This document shows positions 6,508-14,912 of a stretch of DNA of 28,270 nt, one piece after another. Every line of letters starts with the position of its first letter. Position 1 is the stretch's first letter. The notes beneath the pieces are model-generated. The model ran no database searches, was not told the DNA's origin, and worked only from the letters and a program-made list of their open reading frames with translations. This DNA is from an uncultured Prevotella sp. (GTDB taxonomy: Bacteria; Bacteroidota; Bacteroidia; Bacteroidales; Bacteroidaceae), in assembly GCA_934219025.1 (NCBI GenBank), contig CAKQDG010000021.1, forward strand, positions 1 through 28,270, read 5' to 3'. A program made the position numbers and the translations under genes.

Positions 6508-9500
6508 TCATAGAGAATTTTTATTAGTATTCATTTTCATCCGCATGTCGATTAGCAATACCGCTGTTTCCTTTTCCTCCTTAGGTGCTCCTTTCGGCTT
6601 CCATGCTACTATGAAACGCACGGAGGAGGAAGAAGTTTTATATCCCTTTGCTTCCCATTTATGAAGTTTTTCCTGCATCTTTATAGAGAGCATGGCAATG
6701 TCATGACCAGTGGCAGGATTGCAGAAACGGCAGTCGTGGTAGGATAGGGCGGAGCCGCTTCTGAGCGAGAGAATCTCTTGCTTGTAATTGCTGAAGAAGC
6801 CGAGGTTAACATCCTTGTGCGACAATTGCAGTACAATTTCTTCAGGCATTCGGTATAAGCTCTTGTCGAGAAAATGTCGGTCGGCACGGATGTTGTTGAA
6901 CAAATAGCCGTTAGTATGTATAATGAGATTCTTCTTGGCGCGAGTCATGCCGACATAATAACGTCGCAGCAAATCGTCTGTGGGATGTTCCGTGTCTTTT
7001 ATGAGCATGACGACATTGTCGAATTCCTTTCCCTTAGCCTTATGGATAGTGCTAACCACAACATCAGCGTCTGTCACATCGCAAAAATCCTCCGTGTTGG
7101 ATTCAAAGAGAAACTCCCTAAAGTCGCTGAAATATTTAGTGCGGTTTGTTTGTTCGAATATCCCGATGCAGCGCTTCATATATGTGAGACTTTCGCTTTT
7201 AGAATACTTAAAAAAAGTATTGTCCTTGCACTCTTCCCATAAGTCATCTGTGATAACCGTGGATTGGCTGGCCTTCATGCCATTCTCGATACATTTCATG
7301 AAATACCTTGCCTCGGCCATGTTCCAGAAACGCAAACCATCCATAGACTGAATGAGTTTTGCCTTCACTCCATTTTTGTGTAATAGTGCGAGCATTATTA
7401 CCGCTTCTTCGTTTGTCTGTGTCAGAACGCAGCAATTGCCGTCGTGTTTCATGTTAACGACCTCGTTGGTAACGGGCTGATACATGAAAACGGGTTCCTG
7501 ATTGTTGCCAAAGGAGAGATGCTCCACCTCTTTAACAAATCCACTGTCTTTGCTCATAGAAACAATCGGGGCTGTCTTTATCCTTTGGCTAATACCTTTA
7601 GCAAAATCGTTTGCGGCATCTACGATATGCCCGGCGCTGCGGAAATTCTCAGTCATCTCGACAAACCGGCTTCCATGCATCTTGCTAAGCTGATACATAT
7701 AATTAGAGTTGGATCCGCGAAATTCAAAGATATTTTGGTCGTCGTCTCCAACGGCAATGACACGCATCTCTGCGTTAGCATCCATGAGGGCGCATACAAG
7801 GTCGTAATCTTCCCGATTCATATCCTGAGCTTCGTCGATAACGAGCACCGTCTTTCCTATTCTGTTCTGCTCCACTTCGCCCTGATGTATCATCGTGGCG
7901 GCTTTCTTTACTACTTCGTCGGCTTCCTCGAGATTACCAATCCTACCGAGCAAATCGAAGCAATAAGAGTGGAATGTCTTTATTTCCACAAAATGGGCTG
8001 CATTGCCAATAAGCTGCATCAGCCTCTGTTTAAATTCCGTTGCTGCGGCACGAGAAAAGGTAAGCATCAGCAGCTGTTCATGCTTTACGTCTTCAAGCAG
8101 CAATAGCGACGCTAACTTATGAACAAGCACTCGCGTCTTGCCACTGCCCGGTCCGGCAGCCACAACGATGCAGTGGGAATCCTTGTCTTCTATAATTTCT
8201 TTCTGTCGCTGCGACAAATCGCCAAACAGCTTCTTGTATTTGGCGCGTGTTATATTCTGCTCAATTTCTGAGGCGCGTTCGCCTTTGAAGTATTTGTTGA
8301 CAAACAACTGGTAGTTCATCTGAAAATAATCTTTCACATACTGTAAGGCTGCGTCATAATCCTTTACCATCAGGTTGGCATATTCTCCAACGATATGTAT
8401 TTGTTGTATTTTCTGTTTGTAGAATTCGTTGAGCATCTGATAGTCAGACTGCTTGTATTGAAAGCGGTTCTCTTTCAACCGACGGATGTTCATAGCGTTG
8501 TACAACACAAGAAAACCACCGTCGAGTTTCAGCGCTCCGATTTTTGAAAGATACAGAAGGGCCTCCTCTACGTCCTCAAGCTGCAAATTCTTGAAGTCGG
8601 AAAACAAAGAAAAATTGTTTGCCTTTATGTTGTTAAGCAGTTCTACCACGGAGAACTGCACGGCTCCATTCTTAATCTCGAGTCTTTTTATTCCGTCGCT
8701 ATCCACGACACATTTTCCTTTTTCAGCCTTTTCAGCCAGTCGGTATAGCCATTCTATTATGAAGCGGCAAATCTCTATTCTTCTTTCAAAACGGTTGATA
8801 ATACTTTCTATGTCGCCTTGTCTTGTAAGGATGATGCTTCGTTGCTCGTCGTTCTTTTTCTTGGCATAGCCTTTTACGACAAGAAAATACAGAAGCGTTT
8901 TGATATTTTTTTCCGTAGATGTCCCGATGCCGTTGCAAACAGCGTTTTCGTTGAGTTGCTTATACGATATATGTAATGCGTTATCCGGAATCTGTTCCAG
9001 TATAAAGCGTTCTAACTTGGCGAACCTTTCCAGTTTTGTCTGCGATTTCCGTTCCGTTTCCCCGTTATCTTGCAGATAAGCCGAGATATCGAGCGTGTCG
9101 GCAAGAATACCGTCTTGCCTCATCCGTTCAACGGCAGAAATAATTTCTTTCTTTGTCAGTCCGAGGATGTCGGCAAGATAATCAATTCTCGACTCAGCCG
9201 CTTCTGAGTCTTGCGCTTTGGCGATATTCCTTTGTGAGATAAGAGATTTGATAATCCTTACGGCATTGTAAGTTTCGTTCTCTGTGAAAAGTTTTGAATC
9301 CATTATGCGCCTTCTCGCTTCGTCCATATTCTTGACCGTAATCCCTGTGGCATATACATGAGGCACGTTGTTTCCACGTTCTATGTATCCGCTTTGTTCA
9401 AGGGCCGACAAGGCTGTACGGACACGAGTCTCAATGTCTCTGACAGCGTCGTCCCATCCTGCCTGACGTGCAATTTCGAGGGCCGAACAGTTTATGACAT

Positions 9501-11493
9501 GGCGGCTTTTAGTGAAGCTCTTCACGGCTTTCCATACCTGTTGTATCTCGCTTATGCTCAACTTCGTCTGGTTTAGAAGAATAAAGTGTTTGTCAAGGTC
9601 GTTATCGCTGTATAGCACGAAACATTTAGCAGAAAGTTTGGGGTTGCGTCCGGCGCGTCCTGCTTCTTGCACATAATTCTCAAGCGAGTCGGATATGTCG
9701 TAGTGAACCACCAGTCCCACGTCGCTTTTGTCCACTCCCATACCGAAAGCTGAAGTGGCAACGATAATCCTCACCTTGTCGCTCATAAAGGCGTCTTGGT
9801 TATGTATCTTCTCGTCGGCATCCATCTGTCCGTTATATGGCAAGGCTTCCATTCCGTCGCGTGTTAGTTTTTGTGCAAGTTCGCGAGTGCGTTTGGTTCT
9901 CGATACATAAACTATTGTGGGACAGCTGGTTTCCTGAACCAGACTTCTCAACTTTGCGTATTTGTCGCCTTCCGTATCAACATGAATGACAGAATAGTGT
10001 AGATTAGTTCTTGTGGCAGCAGACGCAAAAAGTTCGAGGTCGGCATCAAGCCATTCTTTAAAGTAGTCGCAAATGTCTTGCACAACCTTTTGCTTTGCAG
10101 TTGCCGTGAAACACGACACTGGAATTTTTATGCAATATCCTTTCTTTTCTTGATATTCTTTAATGAACTTTCCTATATATAGATAGTCCACTCTGAAGTC
10201 CTGTCCCCAAGCGGAGAAACAATGTGCTTCATCAATGACAAACCTTACGATATGACGTTTCATCAGAATTCTCTCGATAGTTTTGGAACGCAGCATTTCG
10301 GGGGCGATGTATAAGAGGGACGCATCACCGTTCATTACTCTTTCTATTGCAAGGGAACGTGAAATGGGGTCGAGCAATCCGTTTATAGTTACGGCATCAG
10401 TAATTCCCCTGTCTGCCAGATTGTCCACTTGATCTTTCATCAGCGACTGTAGAGGCGAGATGACAACCGTCAGTCCGTGAACGTTTCTTCCGCTCATGAG
10501 TGCCGGCAACTGGAATGTAAGCGATTTCCCTCCACCGGTCGGAAAAATGGCGAGAAGCGGCTTGCCGTCGATGGCTGCTTTTACGGCATTCTCCTGTAGC
10601 GGTTCTCCGTTGTAAGTTCGGAATTTGTCATATCCGAAAAATTCTTTAAGGTTAAGGCTTGCGTCGAGTGCTTTATTGCAATATACGCATCCGTCTTTGC
10701 ATCGAGTGTTGCAGAGTTTTCTTATGGAGAATTCGACTTCAGGATAATTATGCAACACCCATCCAGGAATAATCGACTTGTAATCTGTTGTATCTATGAG
10801 TGCGAGAGCGTAGGCCAAGGCTATGGGTTTAGAAGAAACCAGTTCTGCTATGTCTGCGTTTTCGCAAATCTGTCCGTAGAAATCTTCTTTAATAAGAGTT
10901 GCGAGTTCAAAGATGTCGGTGATAATCTTGTCAGCGCCAGCCATGCAGATAAAACCTTTGAATTCATCTTTGTCGTGTAGTAATGAGGCATAAATTGCCT
11001 TGCGCTTTTCAGTTAGCATGTTCCATCTGGCAATTTCGTCCATCAATAGCTCCTGTGCTTTTTCACAGTCGTTTACGGGGTTGTTCATCTGTTCCGCAAC
11101 GAGTTTGTCGTCTTTCAATAGTCTGTGGTAGGGGCGTTCTGGGAAGAGCAAGGGTGAAACATAAAGCGTGTCAACAAGCAGCCAAGGCAGAGTCTCGCTG
11201 CCAAACAGATATTTTGCGTCATGGTGCACGATGTTATGTCCGCATACAAAATCAGCGTTGCCGTCTTTGATAAAATTTATGAGTTCATGTTTTGACGCTT
11301 TGTGAAAAGTTGCACCATCATAGCGCAATGCGCCGATGTCGTTAATCTTATGGTTGCTTATTCCTATCTCGGTATCAATGAATATGTATTTTGAAGCGTC
11401 CAGTTTCTTTATTGCAGTCGTCTCTTTACCGGCATTGCTGTCAGCATTGCCAGAAAATTCTTTATTTCCGAATAGGCGACTGAATATTGACAT
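6508..11493 (-). CDS. DEDD exonuclease-RecQ helicase-UvrD helicase triple fusion
   Basis: Residue numbers are for the longest frame (1,673 aa, from 11529). Residues 45-160 are a DnaQ/RNase T-type 3'-5' exonuclease: FIDTE (D52, E54) and GHNIVHHD (D104), with a less certain third motif near D154. A cysteine cluster C273-x3-C277-x3-C281-x2-C284 follows. Residues 300-650 are an SF2 RecQ core: TGGGKS (331-336), DEAH (433-436), SCFTATA and QEAGRAGR (621-628). Residues 655-1000 contain winged-helix-like material. Residues 1100-1560 are an SF1 UvrD/Rep core: GPGSGKT (1126-1132), DEAQD (1232-1236), GDDDQNIFEFRG and YVGMTRAK (1525-1532). The C-terminal 80 residues form a further small domain. Two helicases plus a nuclease suggest repair or foreign-DNA processing. 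I place the start at 11493 (MSIFSRLF), or 11499, because the predicted promoter overlaps the ATG at 11529. Confidence 0.93.
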   Translation of the reverse strand: MSIFSRLFGNKEFSGNADSNAGKETTAIKKLDASKYIFIDTEIGISNHKINDIGALRYDGATFHKASKHELINFIKDGNADFVCGHNIVHHDAKYLFGSETLPWLLVDTLYVSPLLFPERPYHRLLKDDKLVAEQMNNPVNDCEKAQELLMDEIARWNMLTEKRKAIYASLLHDKDEFKGFICMAGADKIITDIFELATLIKEDFYGQICENADIAELVSSKPIALAYALALIDTTDYKSIIPGWVLHNYPEVEFSIRKLCNTRCKDGCVYCNKALDASLNLKEFFGYDKFRTYNGEPLQENAVKAAIDGKPLLAIFPTGGGKSLTFQLPALMSGRNVHGLTVVISPLQSLMKDQVDNLADRGITDAVTINGLLDPISRSLAIERVMNGDASLLYIAPEMLRSKTIERILMKRHIVRFVIDEAHCFSAWGQDFRVDYLYIGKFIKEYQEKKGYCIKIPVSCFTATAKQKVVQDICDYFKEWLDADLELFASAATRTNLHYSVIHVDTEGDKYAKLRSLVQETSCPTIVYVSRTKRTRELAQKLTRDGMEALPYNGQMDADEKIHNQDAFMSDKVRIIVATSAFGMGVDKSDVGLVVHYDISDSLENYVQEAGRAGRNPKLSAKCFVLYSDNDLDKHFILLNQTKLSISEIQQVWKAVKSFTKSRHVINCSALEIARQAGWDDAVRDIETRVRTALSALEQSGYIERGNNVPHVYATGITVKNMDEARRRIMDSKLFTENETYNAVRIIKSLISQRNIAKAQDSEAAESRIDYLADILGLTKKEIISAVERMRQDGILADTLDISAYLQDNGETERKSQTKLERFAKLERFILEQIPDNALHISYKQLNENAVCNGIGTSTEKNIKTLLYFLVVKGYAKKKNDEQRSIILTRQGDIESIINRFERRIEICRFIIEWLYRLAEKAEKGKCVVDSDGIKRLEIKNGAVQFSVVELLNNIKANNFSLFSDFKNLQLEDVEEALLYLSKIGALKLDGGFLVLYNAMNIRRLKENRFQYKQSDYQMLNEFYKQKIQQIHIVGEYANLMVKDYDAALQYVKDYFQMNYQLFVNKYFKGERASEIEQNITRAKYKKLFGDLSQRQKEIIEDKDSHCIVVAAGPGSGKTRVLVHKLASLLLLEDVKHEQLLMLTFSRAAATEFKQRLMQLIGNAAHFVEIKTFHSYCFDLLGRIGNLEEADEVVKKAATMIHQGEVEQNRIGKTVLVIDEAQDMNREDYDLVCALMDANAEMRVIAVGDDDQNIFEFRGSNSNYMYQLSKMHGSRFVEMTENFRSAGHIVDAANDFAKGISQRIKTAPIVSMSKDSGFVKEVEHLSFGNNQEPVFMYQPVTNEVVNMKHDGNCCVLTQTNEEAVIMLALLHKNGVKAKLIQSMDGLRFWNMAEARYFMKCIENGMKASQSTVITDDLWEECKDNTFFKYSKSESLTYMKRCIGIFEQTNRTKYFSDFREFLFESNTEDFCDVTDADVVVSTIHKAKGKEFDNVVMLIKDTEHPTDDLLRRYYVGMTRAKKNLIIHTNGYLFNNIRADRHFLDKSLYRMPEEIVLQLSHKDVNLGFFSNYKQEILSLRSGSALSYHDCRFCNPATGHDIAMLSIKMQEKLHKWEAKGYKTSSSSVRFIVAWKPKGAPKEEKETAVLLIDMRMKMNTNKNSL

Positions 11494-11515
11494 GACCATA
11501 ATTGTTGATATCTTT

Positions 11516-11549
11516 TTGCAAATGTACAAATATTATGTTACATTTGCAT
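11516..11549. promoter_or_regulatory. divergent promoters with a perfect inverted repeat between recQ-uvrD fusion and trmO
   Basis: TGCAAATGTA (11517-11526) and TACATTTGCA (11539-11548) are exact inverted repeats separated by 12 nt. Each arm contains an outward-facing TACATTTG that fits the -7 consensus. For the plus strand (trmO), TTG (11516-11518) lies 20 nt before it, a full match. For the minus strand (helicase fusion) the -33 position reads ATG instead of TTG. The symmetry suggests a shared operator or simply paired promoters. Confidence 0.65.
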
Positions 11550-11632
11550 AAAGTAAACATTTATATTTTAATTTAGACGTCTATAAACAGTGGCTATGCT
11601 GATTAGAAATGTTATGTTAGGAGTATTTTATT

Positions 11633-12328
11633 ATGGAAAATGATATATCAGTCTCTCCTGTGGCTTATTTCCACTCGCCTTTCAAGTCAAAGTTTGGCGT
11701 GCCCAAACAGAGCGGACTCGTGGAGGAGCTTGAAGGATATATAGAGTTCGTGCCCGAATATCGCGATAAAGACATGCTTCGCGGCATAGAAGGGTTTGAT
11801 TATTTGTGGCTTATCTGGCAGTTTTCAGCCAATCACCACAAATCAGCGAGTCCTCTTGTACGTCCACCGTTGTTAGGAGGTAACAAGAAAGTTGGAGTTT
11901 TTGCCAGTAGGTCACCGTTCCGGCCTAATGCCTTAGGACTGTCGTCTGTCAGCCTTGATCGTGTGGATTATGATGCTAAGAACGGTCCGCTCATCTATGT
12001 GCGTGGTGCTGACCTTATGGACGGTACACCTATATGTGATATAAAACCATATGTCAGTCTTTCGGATGCTCATCCTGATGTACGTTGTGGGTTTGTGGAC
12101 AGCAATGAGATACACCGCCTAGAAGTGGAAATTCCTGAAGGGATAGAAAAAATGTTTCCAGAACGTGAGGGCATAGCTCTAAGAAAAGCGCTTGCGCTTG
12201 ATCCGCGTCCTCATTACCAAGATGATGCGGAGAAGGTATACGGACTGCCGTTTATGGATTACGATGTGAAGTTTCAGGTCTATTGCTCTCGTCTTGTAGT
12301 GGTAGGTATTACTGTAAGACTGAATTAG
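11633..12328 (+). CDS. trmO: tRNA m6t6A37 methyltransferase TrmO (TsaA)
   Basis: TrmO uses S-adenosylmethionine to N6-methylate t6A37 in certain tRNA-Thr species. The 231-residue protein carries the defining motif GVFASRSPFRPNALGLS (88-104) and the N-terminal beta-barrel start VAYFHSPFKSKFGVPKQ. GIEGFDYLWLIWQF (51-64) and DLMDGTPICDIKPY are also conserved in the family. A relatively good Shine-Dalgarno-like TTAGGAG sits 9 nt before the ATG, unusual for this phylum. It is transcribed divergently from the helicase fusion. The stop is TAG and is followed in the same frame by a 26-codon extension encoding a hydrophobic segment (see 12338-12409). Confidence 0.95.
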   Translation: MENDISVSPVAYFHSPFKSKFGVPKQSGLVEELEGYIEFVPEYRDKDMLRGIEGFDYLWLIWQFSANHHKSASPLVRPPLLGGNKKVGVFASRSPFRPNALGLSSVSLDRVDYDAKNGPLIYVRGADLMDGTPICDIKPYVSLSDAHPDVRCGFVDSNEIHRLEVEIPEGIEKMFPEREGIALRKALALDPRPHYQDDAEKVYGLPFMDYDVKFQVYCSRLVVVGITVRLN

Positions 12329-12337
12329 GGCCATCAT

Positions 12338-12409
12338 GTGTTGGCGCTTGCCGTTATCTCCGTCTTGATGAATGTCTGGGCGGTAGTGAGCTATCGAAAG
12401 AATTCATGA
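12338..12409 (+). other. short hydrophobic open frame in phase with trmO (readthrough tail or gene remnant)
   Basis: After the trmO TAG the same frame stays open. From a GTG at 12338 it reads VLALAVISVLMNVWAVV followed by SYRKNS and a TGA. This looks like one transmembrane helix with a positively charged end. No clear start signal or upstream domain remains. It could be the decayed end of a membrane protein, a very small membrane peptide or coincidence. Confidence 0.3.
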
Positions 12410-12460
12410 CTAAATGTAAATTCACGTTCACATAAAGTCTCTTGTTTCATAAATAATGTG

Positions 12461-12468
12461 TAATTTTG
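12461..12468 (+). promoter_or_regulatory. candidate -7 element of the NhaC-type antiporter gene
   Basis: TAATTTTG matches TAnnTTTG, 60-67 nt before the ATG at 12528. The nearest TTG (12442-12444) leaves only a 16-nt spacer, shorter than usual, so the assignment is tentative. Confidence 0.45.
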
Positions 12469-12527
12469 CACCTGTCTTGTCGTTGAAATGTCAAGATTTA
12501 ACAGATGGATAATTATGTTGGAACAAC

Positions 12528-14168
12528 ATGGACTATAATATGATAGGTACGGTGTGGGCATTGTTGCCGCCGGTGGTTGCCATAATGTTGGCGCTGAAAA
12601 CAAAAGAAGTATATTCGTCGCTCTTTATCGGCATTGTGCTTGGTGCCTTGCAATATTGCGTGTCGGTAGGTAGTGGTATTGACGGATTTATCACACATTT
12701 GCTTAATGATACAAAGGGGGTGGAAACAGGCGGAAAAGGCTACGGACTGATATACTGCCTGTCCGACCCATGGAATGTGGGCATACTTGTCTTTCTCGTG
12801 GTGCTCGGCTCGATGGTGTCGTTGATGAACAAGGCGGGAGGTTCGGCTGCTTTCGGCAGATGGGCGGTGAAACATGTAAAGACAAAAAAAGGAGCGCAGA
12901 TTGCTACCATTCTGCTTGGTATGATGATATTTATCGACGATTATTTCAACTGCCTTACCGTTGGTTCTGTGATGCGCCCTATAACGGTGCGCCACGGCAT
13001 AACAAAGGAGAAGTTGGCTTATCTAATCGACTCTACGGCAGCACCAGTATGTATCATCTCGCCGATATCAAGTTGGGCGGCTGCCGTGTCGGGATTCGTT
13101 ACCGGCGGCGAGAACGGGCTTGCGCTATTCTGTAAGGCTATACCATTCAATTTCTATGCCCTGTTCACGATAATCTTTCTGTTCTGTATCGTGATGACTG
13201 ATTTCGACTTTAAAGCTATGAACAAATACGAGGCAAGATTCAGAGACTGGTATGAACGTACCAACGGCGGTATGCTCGATGATGTGAGCGGAACCAAGTT
13301 GCATGTTGTGGAACACGGAGTGAACGCAAGCAGAAATGAATCGACGAAAAACCGGGGGGCCGTAATAGACCTCGTAGTGCCAATAATATTGTTGATAGTT
13401 TTTTGTATGCTTGGAATGATTTACTCTGGAGGTTTTTTTGCAGCGACAGACAAAAACTACATGAATTTTATAGATGCCTTTGCTGATAGCAATGCTTCGG
13501 TAGGACTCGTCATAGGTTCCCTCTCGTCGCTGATATTTACTGTTGGCATATTCGTAGCAAGAAATACCTTGCCTTTTGATGAGGCTATGAGTTCGCTGAT
13601 AAAAGGTTTCGAGGCAATGGTTCCGGCGATTCTCATTCTTGCTTTGGCATGGACGCTCAAAAGCATGACCGATTCTCTTGGAGCCTCGCAGTATGTGGGG
13701 CAGGTAGTGGGCAGCACTGCGGCAGAGATGCAGATGCTGCTACCGGCAATAGTATTCGTAGTGGCAGCCTTTCTTGCCTTCGCTACTGGCACTTCGTGGG
13801 GTACATTTGGTATTCTTATACCTATATGTATAGCCGTATTTCCCGATGCCGACGCCTTACGCATAATATCCATATCTGCATGTATGGCGGGAGCCGTATG
13901 CGGCGACCATATGTCGCCGATTTCCGACACTACCATCATGGCAAGTGCCGGTGCTGGATGTAAACACGTGCATCATGTGTCTTCCCAGTTGCCGTATGCT
14001 CTCACTGTGGCAGGGGTGTCGTTCCTCACTTTCATAGTTGCCGGTTTTACGCATATGCTTGGTTTTTGGGAAAGTGCTGTGATTTCTTGGATATTTGGCA
14101 TCGTTTGTCTTTTTGTTGTACTCTCTGTAATAAAAAAATGCAGTAGAGAGGTTAATGTTAGAGAATGA
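12528..14168 (+). CDS. nhaC: Na+/H+ antiporter, NhaC family
   Basis: This is a 546-residue polytopic membrane protein with about 11-12 hydrophobic helices. Family signatures are FIDDYFNCLTVGSVMRP (about 135-151), which carries the paired acidic residues D137 and D138. STAAPVCIISPISSWAA (169-185) and the late motif GDHMSPISDTTIMAS (459-473) are also present. NhaC-type carriers exchange external protons for cytoplasmic Na+ (or act as malate-lactate/Na+ exchangers), so ion homeostasis is the likely role; the exact substrate is not decidable here. M5 at 12540 is an alternative start. It is a single-gene unit, closed by a hairpin terminator at 14267-14292. Confidence 0.85.
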   Translation: MDYNMIGTVWALLPPVVAIMLALKTKEVYSSLFIGIVLGALQYCVSVGSGIDGFITHLLNDTKGVETGGKGYGLIYCLSDPWNVGILVFLVVLGSMVSLMNKAGGSAAFGRWAVKHVKTKKGAQIATILLGMMIFIDDYFNCLTVGSVMRPITVRHGITKEKLAYLIDSTAAPVCIISPISSWAAAVSGFVTGGENGLALFCKAIPFNFYALFTIIFLFCIVMTDFDFKAMNKYEARFRDWYERTNGGMLDDVSGTKLHVVEHGVNASRNESTKNRGAVIDLVVPIILLIVFCMLGMIYSGGFFAATDKNYMNFIDAFADSNASVGLVIGSLSSLIFTVGIFVARNTLPFDEAMSSLIKGFEAMVPAILILALAWTLKSMTDSLGASQYVGQVVGSTAAEMQMLLPAIVFVVAAFLAFATGTSWGTFGILIPICIAVFPDADALRIISISACMAGAVCGDHMSPISDTTIMASAGAGCKHVHHVSSQLPYALTVAGVSFLTFIVAGFTHMLGFWESAVISWIFGIVCLFVVLSVIKKCSREVNVRE

Positions 14169-14266
14169 AATGTTCTGTTTATATAATATGGCATTTCACA
14201 CCTCTTAGGCATTGCTTTTCATTTTCTAATGTTGGCTTTACTTATTTTATCCGTTGCTATAAAGCA

Positions 14267-14292
14267 GAAAAGCGGGGCTTCTCTTTTTTTTT
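14267..14292 (+). terminator. Rho-independent terminator after nhaC
   Basis: GAAAAGC and GCTTCTC pair with one mismatch around a GGG loop and are followed by nine T residues. It lies about 100 bp after the nhaC stop and faces the convergent nrdG. Confidence 0.7.
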
Positions 14293-14299
14293 GATAAAA

Positions 14300-14426
14300 G
14301 TGTTCAAAAGTTCTTATTTGTAAAAATAAATACAAATTGTTCTGTTCTTCTTGTGATTGTTCTGTTTTGTCCTTTTTGCTCTGATTTTAAATTTACAAAA
14401 ATTACAGAGCGTGTTCAAAAATTCTT
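14300..14426. repeat. short direct and inverted repeats in the nhaC/nrdG intergenic region
   Basis: GTGTTCAAAAGTTCTT (14300-14315) recurs at 14411-14426 with one mismatch. ATTGTTCTGTT occurs twice 20 bp apart (14336-14346, 14356-14366). GCTCTG/CAGAGC (14378-14383, 14405-14410) form a 6-bp stem without a T-run on either strand. The region is AT-rich with no credible gene; the repeats have no clear role. Confidence 0.4.
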
Positions 14427-14447
14427 TTTATAACCTCGTCTTATTAA

Positions 14448-14912
14448 CTATTTCCAGAAAATTGATGTGATGTCTTGAAACGAACCGTCGGCGATTTTTT
14501 TATACAGCCGCTGATTCGTTGTTTTCTTTTTCAGAGCACCAAGATGTTTGATGTACGGACCGAGTTTAATGTAGTCGAAGTTTTCCTTATGTATGCCTTT
14601 GGCTATGTTTTGTCTTCCGCTATACCATCCAACTTTGATGCCGGGATATACGGAGTGGATATACAAGGCAAGCCGTTCCACATCGGAAGGCGATGCATCA
14701 CCGCCCATAAAGCATAGGCATGTGATGTCATCGCCGTATTTTTTCATAAAGGTGTTTATTGTGTTCTCGTTTAGTTCCTCGCCGATATCGTCCCATAGGT
14801 AGCTGCTATGGCAGCCAGGACAATGGCAGGGACAGTTGGATATGTTTATCGAAAGAGTAATTTCGTTGGGGATTTCCTGGAACACAATCCCACAGTTTAC
14901 ATGTCTTAGCAT
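14448..14912 (-). CDS. nrdG: anaerobic ribonucleotide reductase activating protein NrdG
   Basis: NrdG is the radical-SAM activase that installs the glycyl radical on NrdD. The 154-residue protein begins MLRHVNCGIVFQEIPNE. It carries the radical-SAM cluster motif C27-x3-C31-x2-C34 (within SNCPCHCPGCHS) followed by LCFMGGDASP, the glycine-rich SAM-contact segment. The frame is open further upstream, but that extension lies entirely in nrdD and is meaningless as protein, so I take the start at 14912. This ATG overlaps the nrdD stop by 7 nt (ATGCTAA), a strong sign of translational coupling. Confidence 0.95.
   Translation of the reverse strand: MLRHVNCGIVFQEIPNEITLSINISNCPCHCPGCHSSYLWDDIGEELNENTINTFMKKYGDDITCLCFMGGDASPSDVERLALYIHSVYPGIKVGWYSGRQNIAKGIHKENFDYIKLGPYIKHLGALKKKTTNQRLYKKIADGSFQDITSIFWK

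Noticed and set aside
7444..8106. 220-residue plus-strand open frame inside the helicase fusion
   Set aside because: It is entirely antisense to the conserved UvrD motifs and has no domain signature.
12513..12995. 160-residue open frame on the minus strand within nhaC
   Set aside because: It is His/Arg-rich with no recognisable fold and lies fully opposite the clear membrane-protein frame; it is an antisense shadow.
13457..13939. 160-residue minus-strand open frame opposite the 3' part of nhaC
   Set aside because: Composition follows the complement of hydrophobic codons, and no promoter or motif is present.
14378..14410. GCTCTG/CAGAGC hairpin as the nrdG terminator
   Set aside because: On the nrdG strand it is followed by A/G-rich sequence rather than a T-run, and the loop is long with mismatches.
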